Assembly (NCBI RefSeq): GCF_000789235.1
Contig: NZ_KN525716.1
Span: forward strand, 1,101,353 to 1,165,352
From: Wocania ichthyoenteri Th78
Lineage (GTDB): Bacteria > Bacteroidota > Bacteroidia > Flavobacteriales > Flavobacteriaceae
Reading direction: 5' to 3'
Length of the DNA stretch: 64,000 nt
The notes under the pieces are model-generated. The model was not told where the DNA came from. It searched no databases and saw only the letters and a list, made by a program, of their open reading frames with translations. Shown piece after piece: positions 1 through 9,905 of the stretch (positions are counted from its first letter, which is position 1; each line of letters starts with the position of its first letter). The translations under genes were made by a program, and so were the position numbers.

Positions 1-1
1 C

Positions 2-1351
2 ATTGTACACGGAACAACCATTACTGTTATGAATGCTTTTAGGAAAATTTTACAAAAATATGAAACACCCGCTGGAAAAATATTTTTAACTGCTGGATTG
101 GGTGGCATGAGTGGCGCACAACCAAAAGCTGGAAACATTGCTGGTTGCATTACAGTTTGCGCCGAAGTTAACGCAAAAGCAGCAACCAAACGACACGAAC
201 AAGGTTGGGTTGATGTGCTGATTGATGATATGAATGATTTAGTTACCAGAGTAAAACGGGCACAAGAAAATAACGAAGTGGTATCAATAGCTTTTATTGG
301 AAATGTAGTTGATGTTTGGGAACGTTTTGATGAAGATGATATTTTCATTCACGTTGGATCCGATCAAACCTCGTTACATATTCCATGGACAGGTGGCTAT
401 TATCCTGCTAATATTTCTTATGAAGAATCAAACCGATTAATTCGTGAAGAACCCGAAACATTTAAAGAAAAAGTACAAGCTACATTGCGTCGTCATGCAG
501 CTTCGATAAATAAACATACAGCAAAAGGCACATATTTTTTCGATTATGGCAATGCATTTTTATTAGAATCATCTAGAGCTGGAGCAGACGTTATGGCAGG
601 AAATGGTATTGATTTTAAATATGCATCTTACGTTCAAGATATTTTGGGGCCTATGTGTTTTGATTATGGTTTTGGGCCTTTCCGTTGGGTTTGCACTTCA
701 GGAAAATCAGAAGATTTAGATAAAACTGATGCTATTGCAGCTAAGGTTTTACAAGACATTATGGAACATTCTCCTGAAGAAATTCAATTGCAAATGCAAG
801 ACAACATCACTTGGATTAAAGAAGCGAAAAAAAACAAGATGATAGTCGGTTCTCAAGCACGTATTTTATATGCAGATGCAGAAGGACGTGCTAAAATAGC
901 TGAAGCTTTTAATAATGCTATAGCAAAAGGTGAGATTGGACTCGTTGTTTTAGGACGTGATCACCATGATGTAAGCGGAACAGATTCTCCGTATAGAGAA
1001 ACTTCCAATATTTATGATGGTAGTAAATTCACCGCAGATATGGCAATACACAATGTTATAGGCGACAGTTTTAGAGGTGCTACTTGGGTGTCTATACATA
1101 ACGGCGGTGGCGTTGGTTGGGGCGAAGTTATTAATGGTGGTTTTGGCATGTTACTAGATGGCACAAAAGAAGCTGAAACACGTTTAAAAAGTATGCTCTT
1201 TTACGATGTAAATAATGGAATTGCACGCAGAAGTTGGGCACGAAACAAAGAAGCTTTATTCGCAATAAAACGAGAAATGGAACGAACACCTAACTTAAAA
1301 GTCACACTTCCTAATTTAGTTGAAGATGACTTATTAAACAACTTATTTTAA
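2..1351 (+). CDS. hutU: Urocanate hydratase (urocanase), 5' end cut by window edge
   Basis: Converts urocanate to 4-imidazolone-5-propionate, step two of histidine degradation, with tightly bound NAD+. The reading frame is open to base 2, so the gene starts outside the window; the ATG at 29 is internal. The visible ~449 residues hold the glycine-rich NAD-binding segment GLGGMSGAQP, the GPFRW segment, and the C-terminal signatures GRDHHDVSGTDSPYRET and ATWVSIHNGGGVGWGE. The Bacteroidota form is longer than the ~555-residue Pseudomonas enzyme, so roughly a third is missing. The stop overlaps the hutI start by one base (TAATG), which indicates translational coupling. Confidence 0.95.
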   Translation: MVHGTTITVMNAFRKILQKYETPAGKIFLTAGLGGMSGAQPKAGNIAGCITVCAEVNAKAATKRHEQGWVDVLIDDMNDLVTRVKRAQENNEVVSIAFIGNVVDVWERFDEDDIFIHVGSDQTSLHIPWTGGYYPANISYEESNRLIREEPETFKEKVQATLRRHAASINKHTAKGTYFFDYGNAFLLESSRAGADVMAGNGIDFKYASYVQDILGPMCFDYGFGPFRWVCTSGKSEDLDKTDAIAAKVLQDIMEHSPEEIQLQMQDNITWIKEAKKNKMIVGSQARILYADAEGRAKIAEAFNNAIAKGEIGLVVLGRDHHDVSGTDSPYRETSNIYDGSKFTADMAIHNVIGDSFRGATWVSIHNGGGVGWGEVINGGFGMLLDGTKEAETRLKSMLFYDVNNGIARRSWARNKEALFAIKREMERTPNLKVTLPNLVEDDLLNNLF

Positions 1352-2598
1352 TGACTACTTTATTTAAAAATATAAAAGAACTTATTCAAGTTCGTGAAGA
1401 GCAAATTAACTTTGTTTCAGGTTCAGCAATGAAAACTTTACCAAGCATTAAGGATGCCTTTTTAGTGGTTGAAAACGGAGTGATTTCTAATTTTGGAAAT
1501 ATGGATAATTGTCCGAATTCAGAATTTGACAAGGTAGTTGATGCAACAGGAAAAATGATTTTACCGTCGTGGTGCGACTCACATACCCATATTGTTTATG
1601 CAGGTAATAGAGAAGGTGAATTTGTTGATAGAATTAATGGATTATCTTATGAAGCTATAGCAAATAATGGGGGAGGTATTTTAAACTCAGCTAAAAAACT
1701 TCAAGAAACATCTGAAAATGATTTATACAACCAAAGCAAAACCCGTTTAGAAGAAATTATTCAGTTAGGCACTGGAGCTGTTGAAATTAAATCGGGTTAC
1801 GGATTAACTGCTGATGCCGAATTGAAAATGCTTCGTGTAATTAAACGCTTAAAAGAAAATTATCCTATTGAAATAAAAGCCACTTTTTTAGGCGCACACG
1901 CCCTACCTTTAAGCTATAAAAACAATAAAGCGGGCTACCTTAATATGCTAATTCAAGAAGTAATGCCAAAAATTGCTTCAGAAAATCTCGCAGAATTTGT
2001 TGATATTTTTTGCGAAACAGGATATTTTTCAGTTGAAGACACCAAACTCATTTTAGAAGCAGGAAAAAAACATGGGCTAATTCCTAAAATACACGTCAAT
2101 CAATTTACCGCTATTGGTGGCGTTCAAGTTGGCGTAAAATATAATGCACTATCTGTAGATCATTTAGAGGAAATGCGAGATGAAGATATTGCTGCGCTTC
2201 AAAACACATTAACTATGCCTGTGGCTTTACCAAGCTGCTCCTATTTTTTAAGTATTCCTTACACTCCAGCTAGAAGAATAATTGATGCCGGTTTACCACT
2301 AGCTTTAGCAACCGATTACAACCCTGGGTCGACTCCATCTGGTAATATGAATTTTGTAATATCTACCGCATGTATCAAAATGAAAATGACACCAGAAGAA
2401 GCCATTAATGCAGCTACTATTAATGGTGCTTATGCCATGGGATTAGAACAACAAGTTGGCTCGATTACCAAAGGAAAACTGGCTAATCTCACTCTTACAA
2501 AACCTATTAATTCTTACGGATTTATACCTTATTCATTTGGAAACCATCAAATAGAAAAAGTATACTTAAAAGGAGAACAAATTACAAACAAACACTAG
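1351..2598 (+). CDS. hutI: Imidazolonepropionase
   Basis: Hydrolyses 4-imidazolone-5-propionate to N-formimino-L-glutamate, the step after urocanase. 415 residues, the usual length. It is an amidohydrolase-superfamily metalloenzyme: the metal-binding DSHTHIVYAGNREGEF lies near residue 77, with later conserved stretches GTGAVEIKSGYGL, HVNQFTAIGG, VDHLEE and ATDYNPGSTPSGNM. The start codon overlaps the hutU stop by one base, so the two genes form one hut transcription unit; hutH and hutG homologues are not visible and may lie upstream of the window. Confidence 0.96.
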   Translation: MTTLFKNIKELIQVREEQINFVSGSAMKTLPSIKDAFLVVENGVISNFGNMDNCPNSEFDKVVDATGKMILPSWCDSHTHIVYAGNREGEFVDRINGLSYEAIANNGGGILNSAKKLQETSENDLYNQSKTRLEEIIQLGTGAVEIKSGYGLTADAELKMLRVIKRLKENYPIEIKATFLGAHALPLSYKNNKAGYLNMLIQEVMPKIASENLAEFVDIFCETGYFSVEDTKLILEAGKKHGLIPKIHVNQFTAIGGVQVGVKYNALSVDHLEEMRDEDIAALQNTLTMPVALPSCSYFLSIPYTPARRIIDAGLPLALATDYNPGSTPSGNMNFVISTACIKMKMTPEEAINAATINGAYAMGLEQQVGSITKGKLANLTLTKPINSYGFIPYSFGNHQIEKVYLKGEQITNKH

Positions 2599-2611
2599 TT
2601 AACAAAAAAGA

Positions 2612-2899
<288 letters not shown>

Positions 2900-2903
2900 A
2901 TTA

Positions 2904-2911
2904 CAAATATA
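2904..2911 (-). promoter_or_regulatory. Bacteroidota -7 promoter box for tatA
   Basis: TATATTTG on the minus strand, a perfect match to TAnnTTTG. It ends 5 bp before the GTG start of tatA, so transcription would begin at or next to the start codon. No clear -33 TTG is seen. Confidence 0.55.
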
Positions 2912-2931
2912 GTGAGTGTTTTGTTAGAATA

Positions 2932-2966
2932 AAAAAAAGCCAACTATTAAAAGTTGGCTTTTTTTT
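2932..2966 (-). terminator. Rho-independent terminator of the M1 peptidase gene
   Basis: A stem of GCCAACT pairing with AGTTGGC, extended by A/T pairs and followed on the minus strand by eight T. It lies 6 bases past the peptidase stop and isolates tatA from read-through. A T-run on the other strand could make it bidirectional. Confidence 0.9.
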
Positions 2967-2971
2967 AATAT

Positions 2972-5284
2972 TTATCCTTTTACTTTATCTTTAAATTGGT
3001 CGAACTGACTTTTCCCTACTTCTTTAGGCCATGAATTGTTAGAGGTATCAATATCTGCTGTCTCTAAATTCGGGTCTATTTTAATACTTACAATCTCTTT
3101 TTCTGAAGCAATTGCTTTACTAACTTCATTATCGTTAAATCTCCAAATTTGAGCTGGATAGGTTTCGGTTTTCGAAGTACCATCTGCATAATTATACTGC
3201 ACAATAATCGGCATTACTAAACCACCTGGTTTTTCAAATGTAATATTATAAAAATATTTAGGTGCTTTTATGTTTTTTTGTTCATCAGGAGTAAAATTGT
3301 CCATAATATACTCTTTAAGAGGTATTGAGTTCTCGTTTGGAGTTCCATTTTTCATATCCTCTTTAAACTCTTCACTACCTTCTTCAACCATATAAACTAA
3401 TGGCCTTAATTGATTTTCACTAATACCTCTTTCTTTCATAAGCTTTTTCATGTAAGCATTTGGCTCTGATGAAACATAGTATTTTTTAACTTCTTTCAAC
3501 CCTATATCAACCCAATCGGTAGTATAAAACCAACCTCTCCAGAACCAATCTAAATCGAATGCCGAAGCATCTTCCATCGTTCTAAAGAAATCTTCAGGTG
3601 TTGGATGTTTAAACATCCAACGTTGCGAGTATTCTTTAAATGCATAATCGAATAGCTCATGACCCATTACAGTTTCTCTTAAAACATTTAAAGCTGTTGC
3701 TGGTTTACCATAAGCATTATTTCCAAATTGATAAGTATTAAGTCCTTTAGTCATAATTGGTGCAATATAGTCTTGATTGCCACCCATATAATTTACAATG
3801 TTTGCTGCTGGACCACGACGTGATGGATATTCTTTATGGGCTTTTGATAAAGCATCTGGATACCACGCTCCAAAATCTTGTTCTGCTACATATTGTAAAA
3901 AGGTATTAAGACCTTCGTCCATCCATGTCCATTGGCGCTCATCACTATTTACAATCATTGGGAAAAAGTTATGACCAACTTCATGAATAATAACACTCAT
4001 CATTCCATATTTAACGCGATCGCTATAATTACCTTCTTCATCTGGTCTACCATAATTCCAACAAATCATTGGATATTCCATTCCTTGACTTTTTGCATGT
4101 ACAGAAATGGCTTTATGATACGGATAGTCAAACGTCATTCTTGAGTAGGACTTTAAGGTACTAGCAACGGCTTTAGTAGACCATTCTTCCCATAATGGGT
4201 TCCCTTCTTTAGGATACATAGATACTGCCATAACATCTTTACCACCAATTTTAACAGTCATCATATCCCAAATAAATTTTCTTGATGTTGCAAAACCATA
4301 GTCACGTACGTTTTCTGCTTTAAATTTCCAAGTTTTAGTTTGATTTGAAAAACCTTTTTCTGCAGCTTCAGCCTCAGCTTGATTTACAATAATTACAGGT
4401 TCGTTATACGACTTTTTTGCTTGCTCATAACGCTCCATCATCGTCTTAGAAAATACTTCTTTTCTGTTTAAAAGCTTTCCTGTGGCATCTAAAACATGGT
4501 CTGCTGGTACTGTAATATTTACCTCATAATCTCCAAATGGTAAGGCGAACTCATCACGTCCCCAAAATTGCGAATTTTGCCAACCTTCTACATCGCTATA
4601 AACTGCCATTCTAGGAAAAAACTGTGCAATAACATAGGCTCTATTTCCATCTTTTGGAAAATACTCATAACCCGACCGTCCGTCTTCAACAACGTGGTCA
4701 TTAATATTATACCACCATTTAATTGAAAATGAAAATTTATCACCAGATTTCATAGCTTTTGGCAATTCTATACGCATCATGGTTCTATTAATCATGTGCT
4801 TTAAAGGTTTACCATCAACACCTTTAACTTCTTCAATATTAAAACCTCTTTCTAAAGATTTTTTCATGTAAGCAGAAGTAAACTGTGAAGGCGTTAACAC
4901 TGGTGTTACACCACTAGTTTCTATTAAAGGTGATTTAGAATCTTTGGCGCGTTGGTTTTGATCTAGTTGTACCCAAAGATATTTTAAAACATCTGGAGAA
5001 TTATTAGTATAAGTAATAGTTTCAAAACCAGATAATTTAGCATTTTTATCATCTAAAACAAGATCCATTTTATAATCGGCTTGTTGCTGATAATAAGCTA
5101 CGCCTGGAGCTCCCGATGCTGCTCTGTACATATTTGGCGTTGAGAACTCATCATACAATTGCTTAAATTTATTAGTATTTGCGTGTCCTTTTTTTCGTTC
5201 TTGCTGGTCTTGATTTTGAGCAAAAACACTTGTAGATACAAACACTACAGACAGAAGATAATAGGTGATTTTTTTCATTTTCAA
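2972..5284 (-). CDS. M1 family metallopeptidase (aminopeptidase N-like), secreted
   Basis: Zinc aminopeptidase of the gluzincin M1 family, 770 residues. An N-terminal signal peptide (MKMKKITYYLLSVVFVSTSV, cut near FAQ) sends it across the inner membrane. The zinc site is complete: HEVGH with H434, E435 and H438, then 18 residues later the third ligand E457 in WMDEGLNTF. The region before it forms the N-terminal beta domain. The GAMEN-like exopeptidase motif appears in variant form as GMEYPMI just upstream. The terminator is at 2932-2966. Upstream on the same strand lie a DUF6702 protein and two carboxypeptidase-regulatory-domain proteins, a grouping often kept in flavobacteria. The natural substrate is unknown. 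Confidence 0.93.
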   Translation of the reverse strand: MKMKKITYYLLSVVFVSTSVFAQNQDQQERKKGHANTNKFKQLYDEFSTPNMYRAASGAPGVAYYQQQADYKMDLVLDDKNAKLSGFETITYTNNSPDVLKYLWVQLDQNQRAKDSKSPLIETSGVTPVLTPSQFTSAYMKKSLERGFNIEEVKGVDGKPLKHMINRTMMRIELPKAMKSGDKFSFSIKWWYNINDHVVEDGRSGYEYFPKDGNRAYVIAQFFPRMAVYSDVEGWQNSQFWGRDEFALPFGDYEVNITVPADHVLDATGKLLNRKEVFSKTMMERYEQAKKSYNEPVIIVNQAEAEAAEKGFSNQTKTWKFKAENVRDYGFATSRKFIWDMMTVKIGGKDVMAVSMYPKEGNPLWEEWSTKAVASTLKSYSRMTFDYPYHKAISVHAKSQGMEYPMICWNYGRPDEEGNYSDRVKYGMMSVIIHEVGHNFFPMIVNSDERQWTWMDEGLNTFLQYVAEQDFGAWYPDALSKAHKEYPSRRGPAANIVNYMGGNQDYIAPIMTKGLNTYQFGNNAYGKPATALNVLRETVMGHELFDYAFKEYSQRWMFKHPTPEDFFRTMEDASAFDLDWFWRGWFYTTDWVDIGLKEVKKYYVSSEPNAYMKKLMKERGISENQLRPLVYMVEEGSEEFKEDMKNGTPNENSIPLKEYIMDNFTPDEQKNIKAPKYFYNITFEKPGGLVMPIIVQYNYADGTSKTETYPAQIWRFNDNEVSKAIASEKEIVSIKIDPNLETADIDTSNNSWPKEVGKSQFDQFKDKVKG

Positions 5285-5392
5285 TTTTATAACATTTTTA
5301 ATTTAAAGAATTGTATTTTTTTAGACAAAAAGGAGGCTTTTATCGTAAAAATCGCTCGAAAATAGCAAATTTTAAAGAGTATTAACTTTATT

Positions 5393-5896
5393 TTAATTAA
5401 AGTTTAACAAAGCATTATCATTTTGAAGAGTAAATAAATAGCTCTTCTGTTTGGAGTTGATTTTTGTTTTAACAATATTTTGTTGTTCTTCGAATAAGTC
5501 AAACAATAACTGGTTTGTAATTTGAATGGAATTGATTGCTTTTACACCTTCTATTTCCAAGTAACAGCGCATAATATCGGCATCGTATTCTTTACCTATA
5601 AAATTAAACTTAGCGTCTTTATTATTTATTTTAATTTTAATTTTTTCAATTAAATACCGCTCTATATAAGTATCTACAGTTTTTAGTTCGTTTTTATCTG
5701 CTAATGTTATGTTTTCATTATAACGCTTTCGTAATAAATTTTCGAAATCATCAATAAAAATTCTTGATGTAATTTGTACTGATTCTTTCTCTTTTATATA
5801 ATTTATCTGAGTAACACTTACATAATATTTATGTGCCAATGTAAATGCAAATAGTGGAATTATTAAAAAGAATAAAAAAGACTTTGAAAACCTCAT
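5393..5896 (-). CDS. DUF6702 family protein
   Basis: Conserved flavobacterial protein of unknown function, 167 residues. The N-terminus is a signal peptide or membrane anchor (SKSFLFFLIIPLFAFTLA) followed at once by the family signature HKYYVSVTQINYI. The remainder is a beta-rich domain with alternating strands (VQITSRIFIDDFENLLRKRY; KIKIKINNKD). It lies 108 bp upstream of the M1 peptidase on the same strand, so the two are likely exported together and may act together. Assignment to DUF6702 is from recalled similarity of the HKYYVS start, not from a search. Confidence 0.75.
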   Translation of the reverse strand: MRFSKSFLFFLIIPLFAFTLAHKYYVSVTQINYIKEKESVQITSRIFIDDFENLLRKRYNENITLADKNELKTVDTYIERYLIEKIKIKINNKDAKFNFIGKEYDADIMRCYLEIEGVKAINSIQITNQLLFDLFEEQQNIVKTKINSKQKSYLFTLQNDNALLNFN

Positions 5897-5960
5897 AATT
5901 ATATTTTTTGCTAAAGTAATTATTTTAGGTTGCTAGTTTCAAAAAGCATTCCAGAAAGTA

Positions 5961-6761
5961 TTAATCTTTCATTACGGTTTTGTTTTCTTTATACTGTTGA
6001 TACTTCATTCTTAAAAAAATTAAAATTTCAAAATCTGTTTGGTCTTTACAATACTTAATAAAGTTTTCATCATCTGAACAGAAATAAAAAAAATCTGCAA
6101 CCTGATCTTCTTCTAATGGATTTGAAATTAAAAAATCTCTCCCTAATCGTACTTTTATACTTTTCATTAGTGCTTCTTTCGCTTCTATTTCAACACGATT
6201 TTTAAGCTCTTTTGTTCTTCCTGAAATTCCATTTAATATAGGATTTAATGGCATTCCTCCTGTTAAAAGCCCTAAAAGCATTTTTGGTTTAAACTCTCCA
6301 GCCTCATGTAATCGCCTTTCACTTTGTGTTGCAATTTTACCTGTGTACCCAGGAATACCAACATCGAAAAAATTAATAGGCGGATCGCCTTCAACATTCT
6401 CAATATCTGACAATAAATCTCCTGTTAACACTTTGCCAACTAAAACCTCATCAAGCATATTTATTTGTTCTTCTAGTTTAACTGTTAGTTTCCTAATTAG
6501 AATTGTATTATCATTAACTACAATAAGTTTTGGAATATGCTGAATAGACGAAAACATTAAAGTATCGTTTAATTTTGCCGTAATTTCAAACTCACCTATT
6601 TTATTTGTAGTTGTAAAAACTTGTGCCGTTTTGTTTATTACATGTATATTTTCAACACCAGCACTACTTTCTACTTTTCCGTAAATTTCGACAGATTGAG
6701 ATACTACTATTTGAAAATTAAGTAATAGGATAAAAAAAGTAAAGTACTTAATGTTTTGCAT
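5961..6761 (-). CDS. Carboxypeptidase-like regulatory domain protein (copy 2)
   Basis: 266-residue exported protein. A signal peptide (about residues 1-21, ending VVSQS) is followed by one CarboxypepD_reg-like beta-sandwich (about 23-110: VEIYGKVESSAGVENIHVIN, then a GEFEITAKLNDTLMFSS strand pair), as at the N-terminus of many Bacteroidota envelope proteins. The C-terminal half (110-266) is helical and of no known family. Its start overlaps the stop of the next gene upstream by 14 bp, which implies co-translation. The two proteins share the N-terminal domain architecture but differ in the C-terminal half. Confidence 0.75.
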   Translation of the reverse strand: MQNIKYFTFFILLLNFQIVVSQSVEIYGKVESSAGVENIHVINKTAQVFTTTNKIGEFEITAKLNDTLMFSSIQHIPKLIVVNDNTILIRKLTVKLEEQINMLDEVLVGKVLTGDLLSDIENVEGDPPINFFDVGIPGYTGKIATQSERRLHEAGEFKPKMLLGLLTGGMPLNPILNGISGRTKELKNRVEIEAKEALMKSIKVRLGRDFLISNPLEEDQVADFFYFCSDDENFIKYCKDQTDFEILIFLRMKYQQYKENKTVMKD

Positions 6762-7560
6762 CTTCTAATTTCAAAAATTCTTTACTTTGTTTAATTAAAA
6801 AGTCTGTTAAATATACTTCGTTTTCATCTTTTAAAAGATCAAAATTCATTCCGTTTTCATCAATAAATGCTAAAAACTGCTCGATCTTATCTAGAGGTAT
6901 ATTAAAAGCCTGATTAAGCTTATTGTTAGAATAAACATCTAGTAATTCTATAGGCTTCTTTTCTACTACTTGTTCTCTAAAAAGTTTTTTTTGAATACGT
7001 AATGGGTTTTTCTTGAATAATAACTTAAGTATTTTTCCAACATCTGGTAAATAGTTACGTGCTTCTGGGTCTAATATTGATGTTAAGTGATTATCCACAA
7101 TCGAGTTATCAAAAGCTTTATCATCATTATATTCAAAGTCTATATTCATACTACCCATATCAATAACTATCGATTTTACGGTTTTTACGTTTGATATATC
7201 GGTTTTAATATTTCCAGAAAGCCCAGATGAAAGTAAAACGGCATCCAATTGATTAACCTGTTCTATTAACTGTATTTTTAGTTGTTTTGACTGAATAACT
7301 TCGGCATCAACAATAACAGAAACCATTTGAAACTGTAGCGCAGATATTTCAATAATATCGTTTAAAGCTACTTTAATTGTAAACTCACCTTTACCATTTG
7401 TAATGGTGCCTTTATTACACGATGTGTTGTAAACCGTTATGTTTTCCACATCGCTATTCTCTGCTAAAATAATTCCGCTAACTTCAACGCGTTCAACATT
7501 CTGACTCATTAACGAATCACATAAAAAAAATAATATAAAAAGAAGTCCTAATTGTTTCAA
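6748..7560 (-). CDS. Carboxypeptidase-like regulatory domain protein (copy 1)
   Basis: 270-residue exported protein, first gene of a minus-strand set with copy 2, DUF6702 and the M1 peptidase. Signal peptide at residues 1-19 (LLFILFFLCDSLMSQ). The CarboxypepD_reg-like domain follows (VEVSGIILAENSDVENITVYN, then GKGEFTIKVALNDIIEISALQ). The C-terminal region carries a segment LDPEARNYLPDVGKILKLLFKK that has no clear counterpart in copy 2. It has no TonB-dependent receptor barrel, so it is not a SusC-like transporter. Function unknown. Confidence 0.75.
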   Translation of the reverse strand: MKQLGLLFILFFLCDSLMSQNVERVEVSGIILAENSDVENITVYNTSCNKGTITNGKGEFTIKVALNDIIEISALQFQMVSVIVDAEVIQSKQLKIQLIEQVNQLDAVLLSSGLSGNIKTDISNVKTVKSIVIDMGSMNIDFEYNDDKAFDNSIVDNHLTSILDPEARNYLPDVGKILKLLFKKNPLRIQKKLFREQVVEKKPIELLDVYSNNKLNQAFNIPLDKIEQFLAFIDENGMNFDLLKDENEVYLTDFLIKQSKEFLKLEDAKH

Positions 7561-7675
7561 TACGTTTGATTTATTCTATAAAGAAAGCATTTCAAATCTT
7601 AAACAAAATGAAAAACCAGTTTAAACTTTTGTTAAAACGTGCTTTTGGTTACTTTTACCTAATATACAAAACATT

Positions 7676-8383
7676 ATGAAAAACCTTATTATTGCTAGTA
7701 CTTCTACCCTACACGGAAGTAGATATTTAGAGTATATTTTAGATGAATTGGCAAGCTTATTTAAAGAAGCAAAAACGATTTTATTTATTCCATACGCTAG
7801 ACCTGGCGGAATATCGCATGACGAATATACTGAAAAAGCAGCCTTAGCATTTTCCAAAATTGATAAAAAGGTAGTTGGTATTCATACTTATAAAAACCCT
7901 TTTGAAGCTGTTAAAAATGCGGAAGCTATTTTTACTGGTGGTGGCAATACGTTTGTATTAGTAAACCAGTTATATAAAAATGATTTAATTACTGTTTTAA
8001 AAGAAACCGTTACAAATGGCACACCATATTTGGGCACAAGTGCTGGTAGTAATATTTGTGGACTTACCATAAAAACATCTAACGATATGCCCATAGTTTA
8101 TCCGCCTAGTTTTAATACTTTAGGGTTGGTGCCTTTTAATATTAATCCACATTATTTAGATCCTGATACTAAAAGCAAACATATGGGAGAAACTAGAGAA
8201 ACAAGAATTAAAGAATTTCATAGCTACAATACACTGCCTGTAATTGGTTTACGTGAAGGTAGCTGGCTGCGTGTTAAATACAACTCGATAGTTTTAAGTG
8301 GTGATTTAACCGCTCGTATTTTTGAATGTAATAAAACACCTTACGAAGTAGAATCTGGAACGCAATTAAATCATTTAAAATAA
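7676..8383 (+). CDS. pepE: Dipeptidase PepE (peptidase family S51)
   Basis: Cytoplasmic serine peptidase that cleaves dipeptides with N-terminal aspartate in characterised enzymes. 235 residues, the family norm. The nucleophile lies in the elbow GTSAGSNICG, preceded by the S51/cyanophycinase motif FTGGGNTFVL. The Asp and His partners are visible as SNDMPIV and NPHYLDPD, matching the order Ser-Asp-His of PepE. A possible promoter (TTTTG at 7627-7631, 18 bases, TACTTTTA at 7650-7657) lies upstream. It is followed by a convergent tRNA gene. Confidence 0.92.
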   Translation: MKNLIIASTSTLHGSRYLEYILDELASLFKEAKTILFIPYARPGGISHDEYTEKAALAFSKIDKKVVGIHTYKNPFEAVKNAEAIFTGGGNTFVLVNQLYKNDLITVLKETVTNGTPYLGTSAGSNICGLTIKTSNDMPIVYPPSFNTLGLVPFNINPHYLDPDTKSKHMGETRETRIKEFHSYNTLPVIGLREGSWLRVKYNSIVLSGDLTARIFECNKTPYEVESGTQLNHLK

Positions 8384-8413
8384 AAAAGCCCCATATTTCT
8401 ACGAAGCTTAAAG

Positions 8414-8486
8414 AGCGGGAGACCAGGTTCGAACTGGCGACATTCAGCTTGGAAGGCTGACGCTCTACCAACTGAGCTACTCCCGC
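8414..8486 (-). tRNA. tRNA-Gly (anticodon TCC)
   Basis: 73 nt on the minus strand. The 7-bp acceptor stem GCGGGAG/CTCCCGC, D arm with AGTTGGTA loop, anticodon stem TCAGC/GCTGA around loop CTTCCAA (anticodon TCC), and T arm with TTCGAAC all fit. The discriminator base is T, as for bacterial glycine tRNAs. CCA is not encoded. Confidence 0.97.
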
Positions 8487-8537
8487 ATTAATCGAGCTAC
8501 AAATATATATAAACTCTCTCTTCTGACGCAAAAAAAA

Positions 8538-8963
8538 TCAAAGCTTTTTTAAAAAATGATACCCCAAAATTTTAAAGCCCTCATTAAAATAAAATTTATG
8601 AGACGCAGAATTTGCAACATAAGTATTTAACTCCATGGATTCAAACCCTTTAGCTTTTACGTAATTATAAATCCAACAAAAGAATTGCTTTCCTAAACCT
8701 CGTCCGCGATAATCATCATCAATAAAAACATGATCAGGCTCTACACTTTTTCCAGAGTAATGTCTCGTACAAAACCATAATCCACAAACACCGATTAACT
8801 TTTCGTCATCATATATAACTGCACATTCATAGTTTTGAGTTATCATTTCTGAAAAACGCTGTTTTAAAACGGCATCAGACACTTTACTACCATTTAGTTT
8901 TTGAACTAAAGGTATCACAGAATTTATATTTTTTTTATCAATAATTTTAAAATGAAAAGACAT
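8538..8963 (-). CDS. GNAT family N-acetyltransferase
   Basis: 141-residue acetyltransferase of the GNAT fold; substrate unknown. The acetyl-CoA pyrophosphate loop is visible as DDYRGRGLGKQFF (motif A, R/Q-x-x-G-x-G/A), followed by the motif-B helix and a NxASHKFYFNEGFK segment typical of the C-terminal strand. Motif C/D strands surround DEKLIGVCGLWF. The length is complete for a single-domain member. It is a stand-alone gene 51 bp past the tRNA on the same strand. Confidence 0.88.
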   Translation of the reverse strand: MSFHFKIIDKKNINSVIPLVQKLNGSKVSDAVLKQRFSEMITQNYECAVIYDDEKLIGVCGLWFCTRHYSGKSVEPDHVFIDDDYRGRGLGKQFFCWIYNYVKAKGFESMELNTYVANSASHKFYFNEGFKILGYHFLKKL

Positions 8964-9137
8964 GAAATACTTTTTTAAGTGAAGATAATTATTTTCTAAT
9001 TATTAAATAAAATATCATTATAAAGAGTGACAAAAACCTAAAAAATGTGTCCAACCATTATGTTTACAAATTCAAATAAAACAGATTATTCATATAAAGT
9101 CATTTTTTTGTAATTTTAGTATCATAAATTTATATCG

Positions 9138-9905
9138 ATGAGAAGTAGAAATTTTAAAGTTAGATTATTAATTGGTTTGGCTATAGTGGCTTTTGCATTT
9201 ATTCAAAAATGTAATAGCAAAGAAAAGAATGACTATACAGGTCGCGTACAAACTATTAATATGACTTCGGATCAAGAAATAGCAATTGGGTTACAACATG
9301 CGCCACAAATGGCTCAACAACATGGTGGATTACATTCGAACAACCAATATCAAGCACTAGTGGACCAAGTGGGAAATAAACTTGTTAATAATAGTATGGC
9401 AAAAGATACACCATACAAGTATGAGTTTCATTTGTTAGCAGATGAGAATATAATAAATGCATTTGCACTTCCTGGTGGACAAATTTTTATAACCTATGCT
9501 TTATTTTCTAAATTAGAAAATGAAGATCAATTGGCTGGTGTTTTAGGGCATGAAATTGGTCATGTTTTAGGTCGTCATTCTGCTGAACGTATTGCAGAAA
9601 GCGACTTTTGGCAAACCGTAACTACAGGTGCTTCGGTTGGGGCAGACATGGGAGGATTAGTAAGTGGCATTGGACAACAAACTTTATTAAAAAATGGTCG
9701 TGGAGACGAATTGGAAAGTGATGATCTTGGTGTTTTATTTATGCTAAATTCTGGCTATAACCCACAAGAAATGATTGGCGTTATGGAAATTTTAAAAGAT
9801 GCTGCTGGCTCTAATCGTGTGCCAGAATTTCAGAGCTCACACCCAGATCCTGACAATAGAATTGAAAAAATTCAAGAATCTATAGAAAAATATAAAAATC
9901 AATAA
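9138..9905 (+). CDS. M48 family metallopeptidase (BepA/LoiP-like)
   Basis: Zinc protease for envelope quality control, 255 residues. The active site HEIGHVLGRHSAERIAE holds the HExxH motif, and the third ligand is in the ELESDDLGVLFM (ExxxD) helix. The N-terminus has a membrane segment (LLIGLAIVAFAFIQ) followed by a cysteine at residue 25, which could be lipidated; the lipobox is imperfect. The C-terminal SSHPDPDNRIEKI is characteristic of this subfamily. A strong terminator follows at 9908-9934. Confidence 0.9.
   Translation: MRSRNFKVRLLIGLAIVAFAFIQKCNSKEKNDYTGRVQTINMTSDQEIAIGLQHAPQMAQQHGGLHSNNQYQALVDQVGNKLVNNSMAKDTPYKYEFHLLADENIINAFALPGGQIFITYALFSKLENEDQLAGVLGHEIGHVLGRHSAERIAESDFWQTVTTGASVGADMGGLVSGIGQQTLLKNGRGDELESDDLGVLFMLNSGYNPQEMIGVMEILKDAAGSNRVPEFQSSHPDPDNRIEKIQESIEKYKNQ

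Noticed and set aside
8274..8531. Minus-strand open frame over the tRNA
   Set aside because: It runs through the tRNA-Gly gene and the 3' end of pepE; the tRNA explains it.
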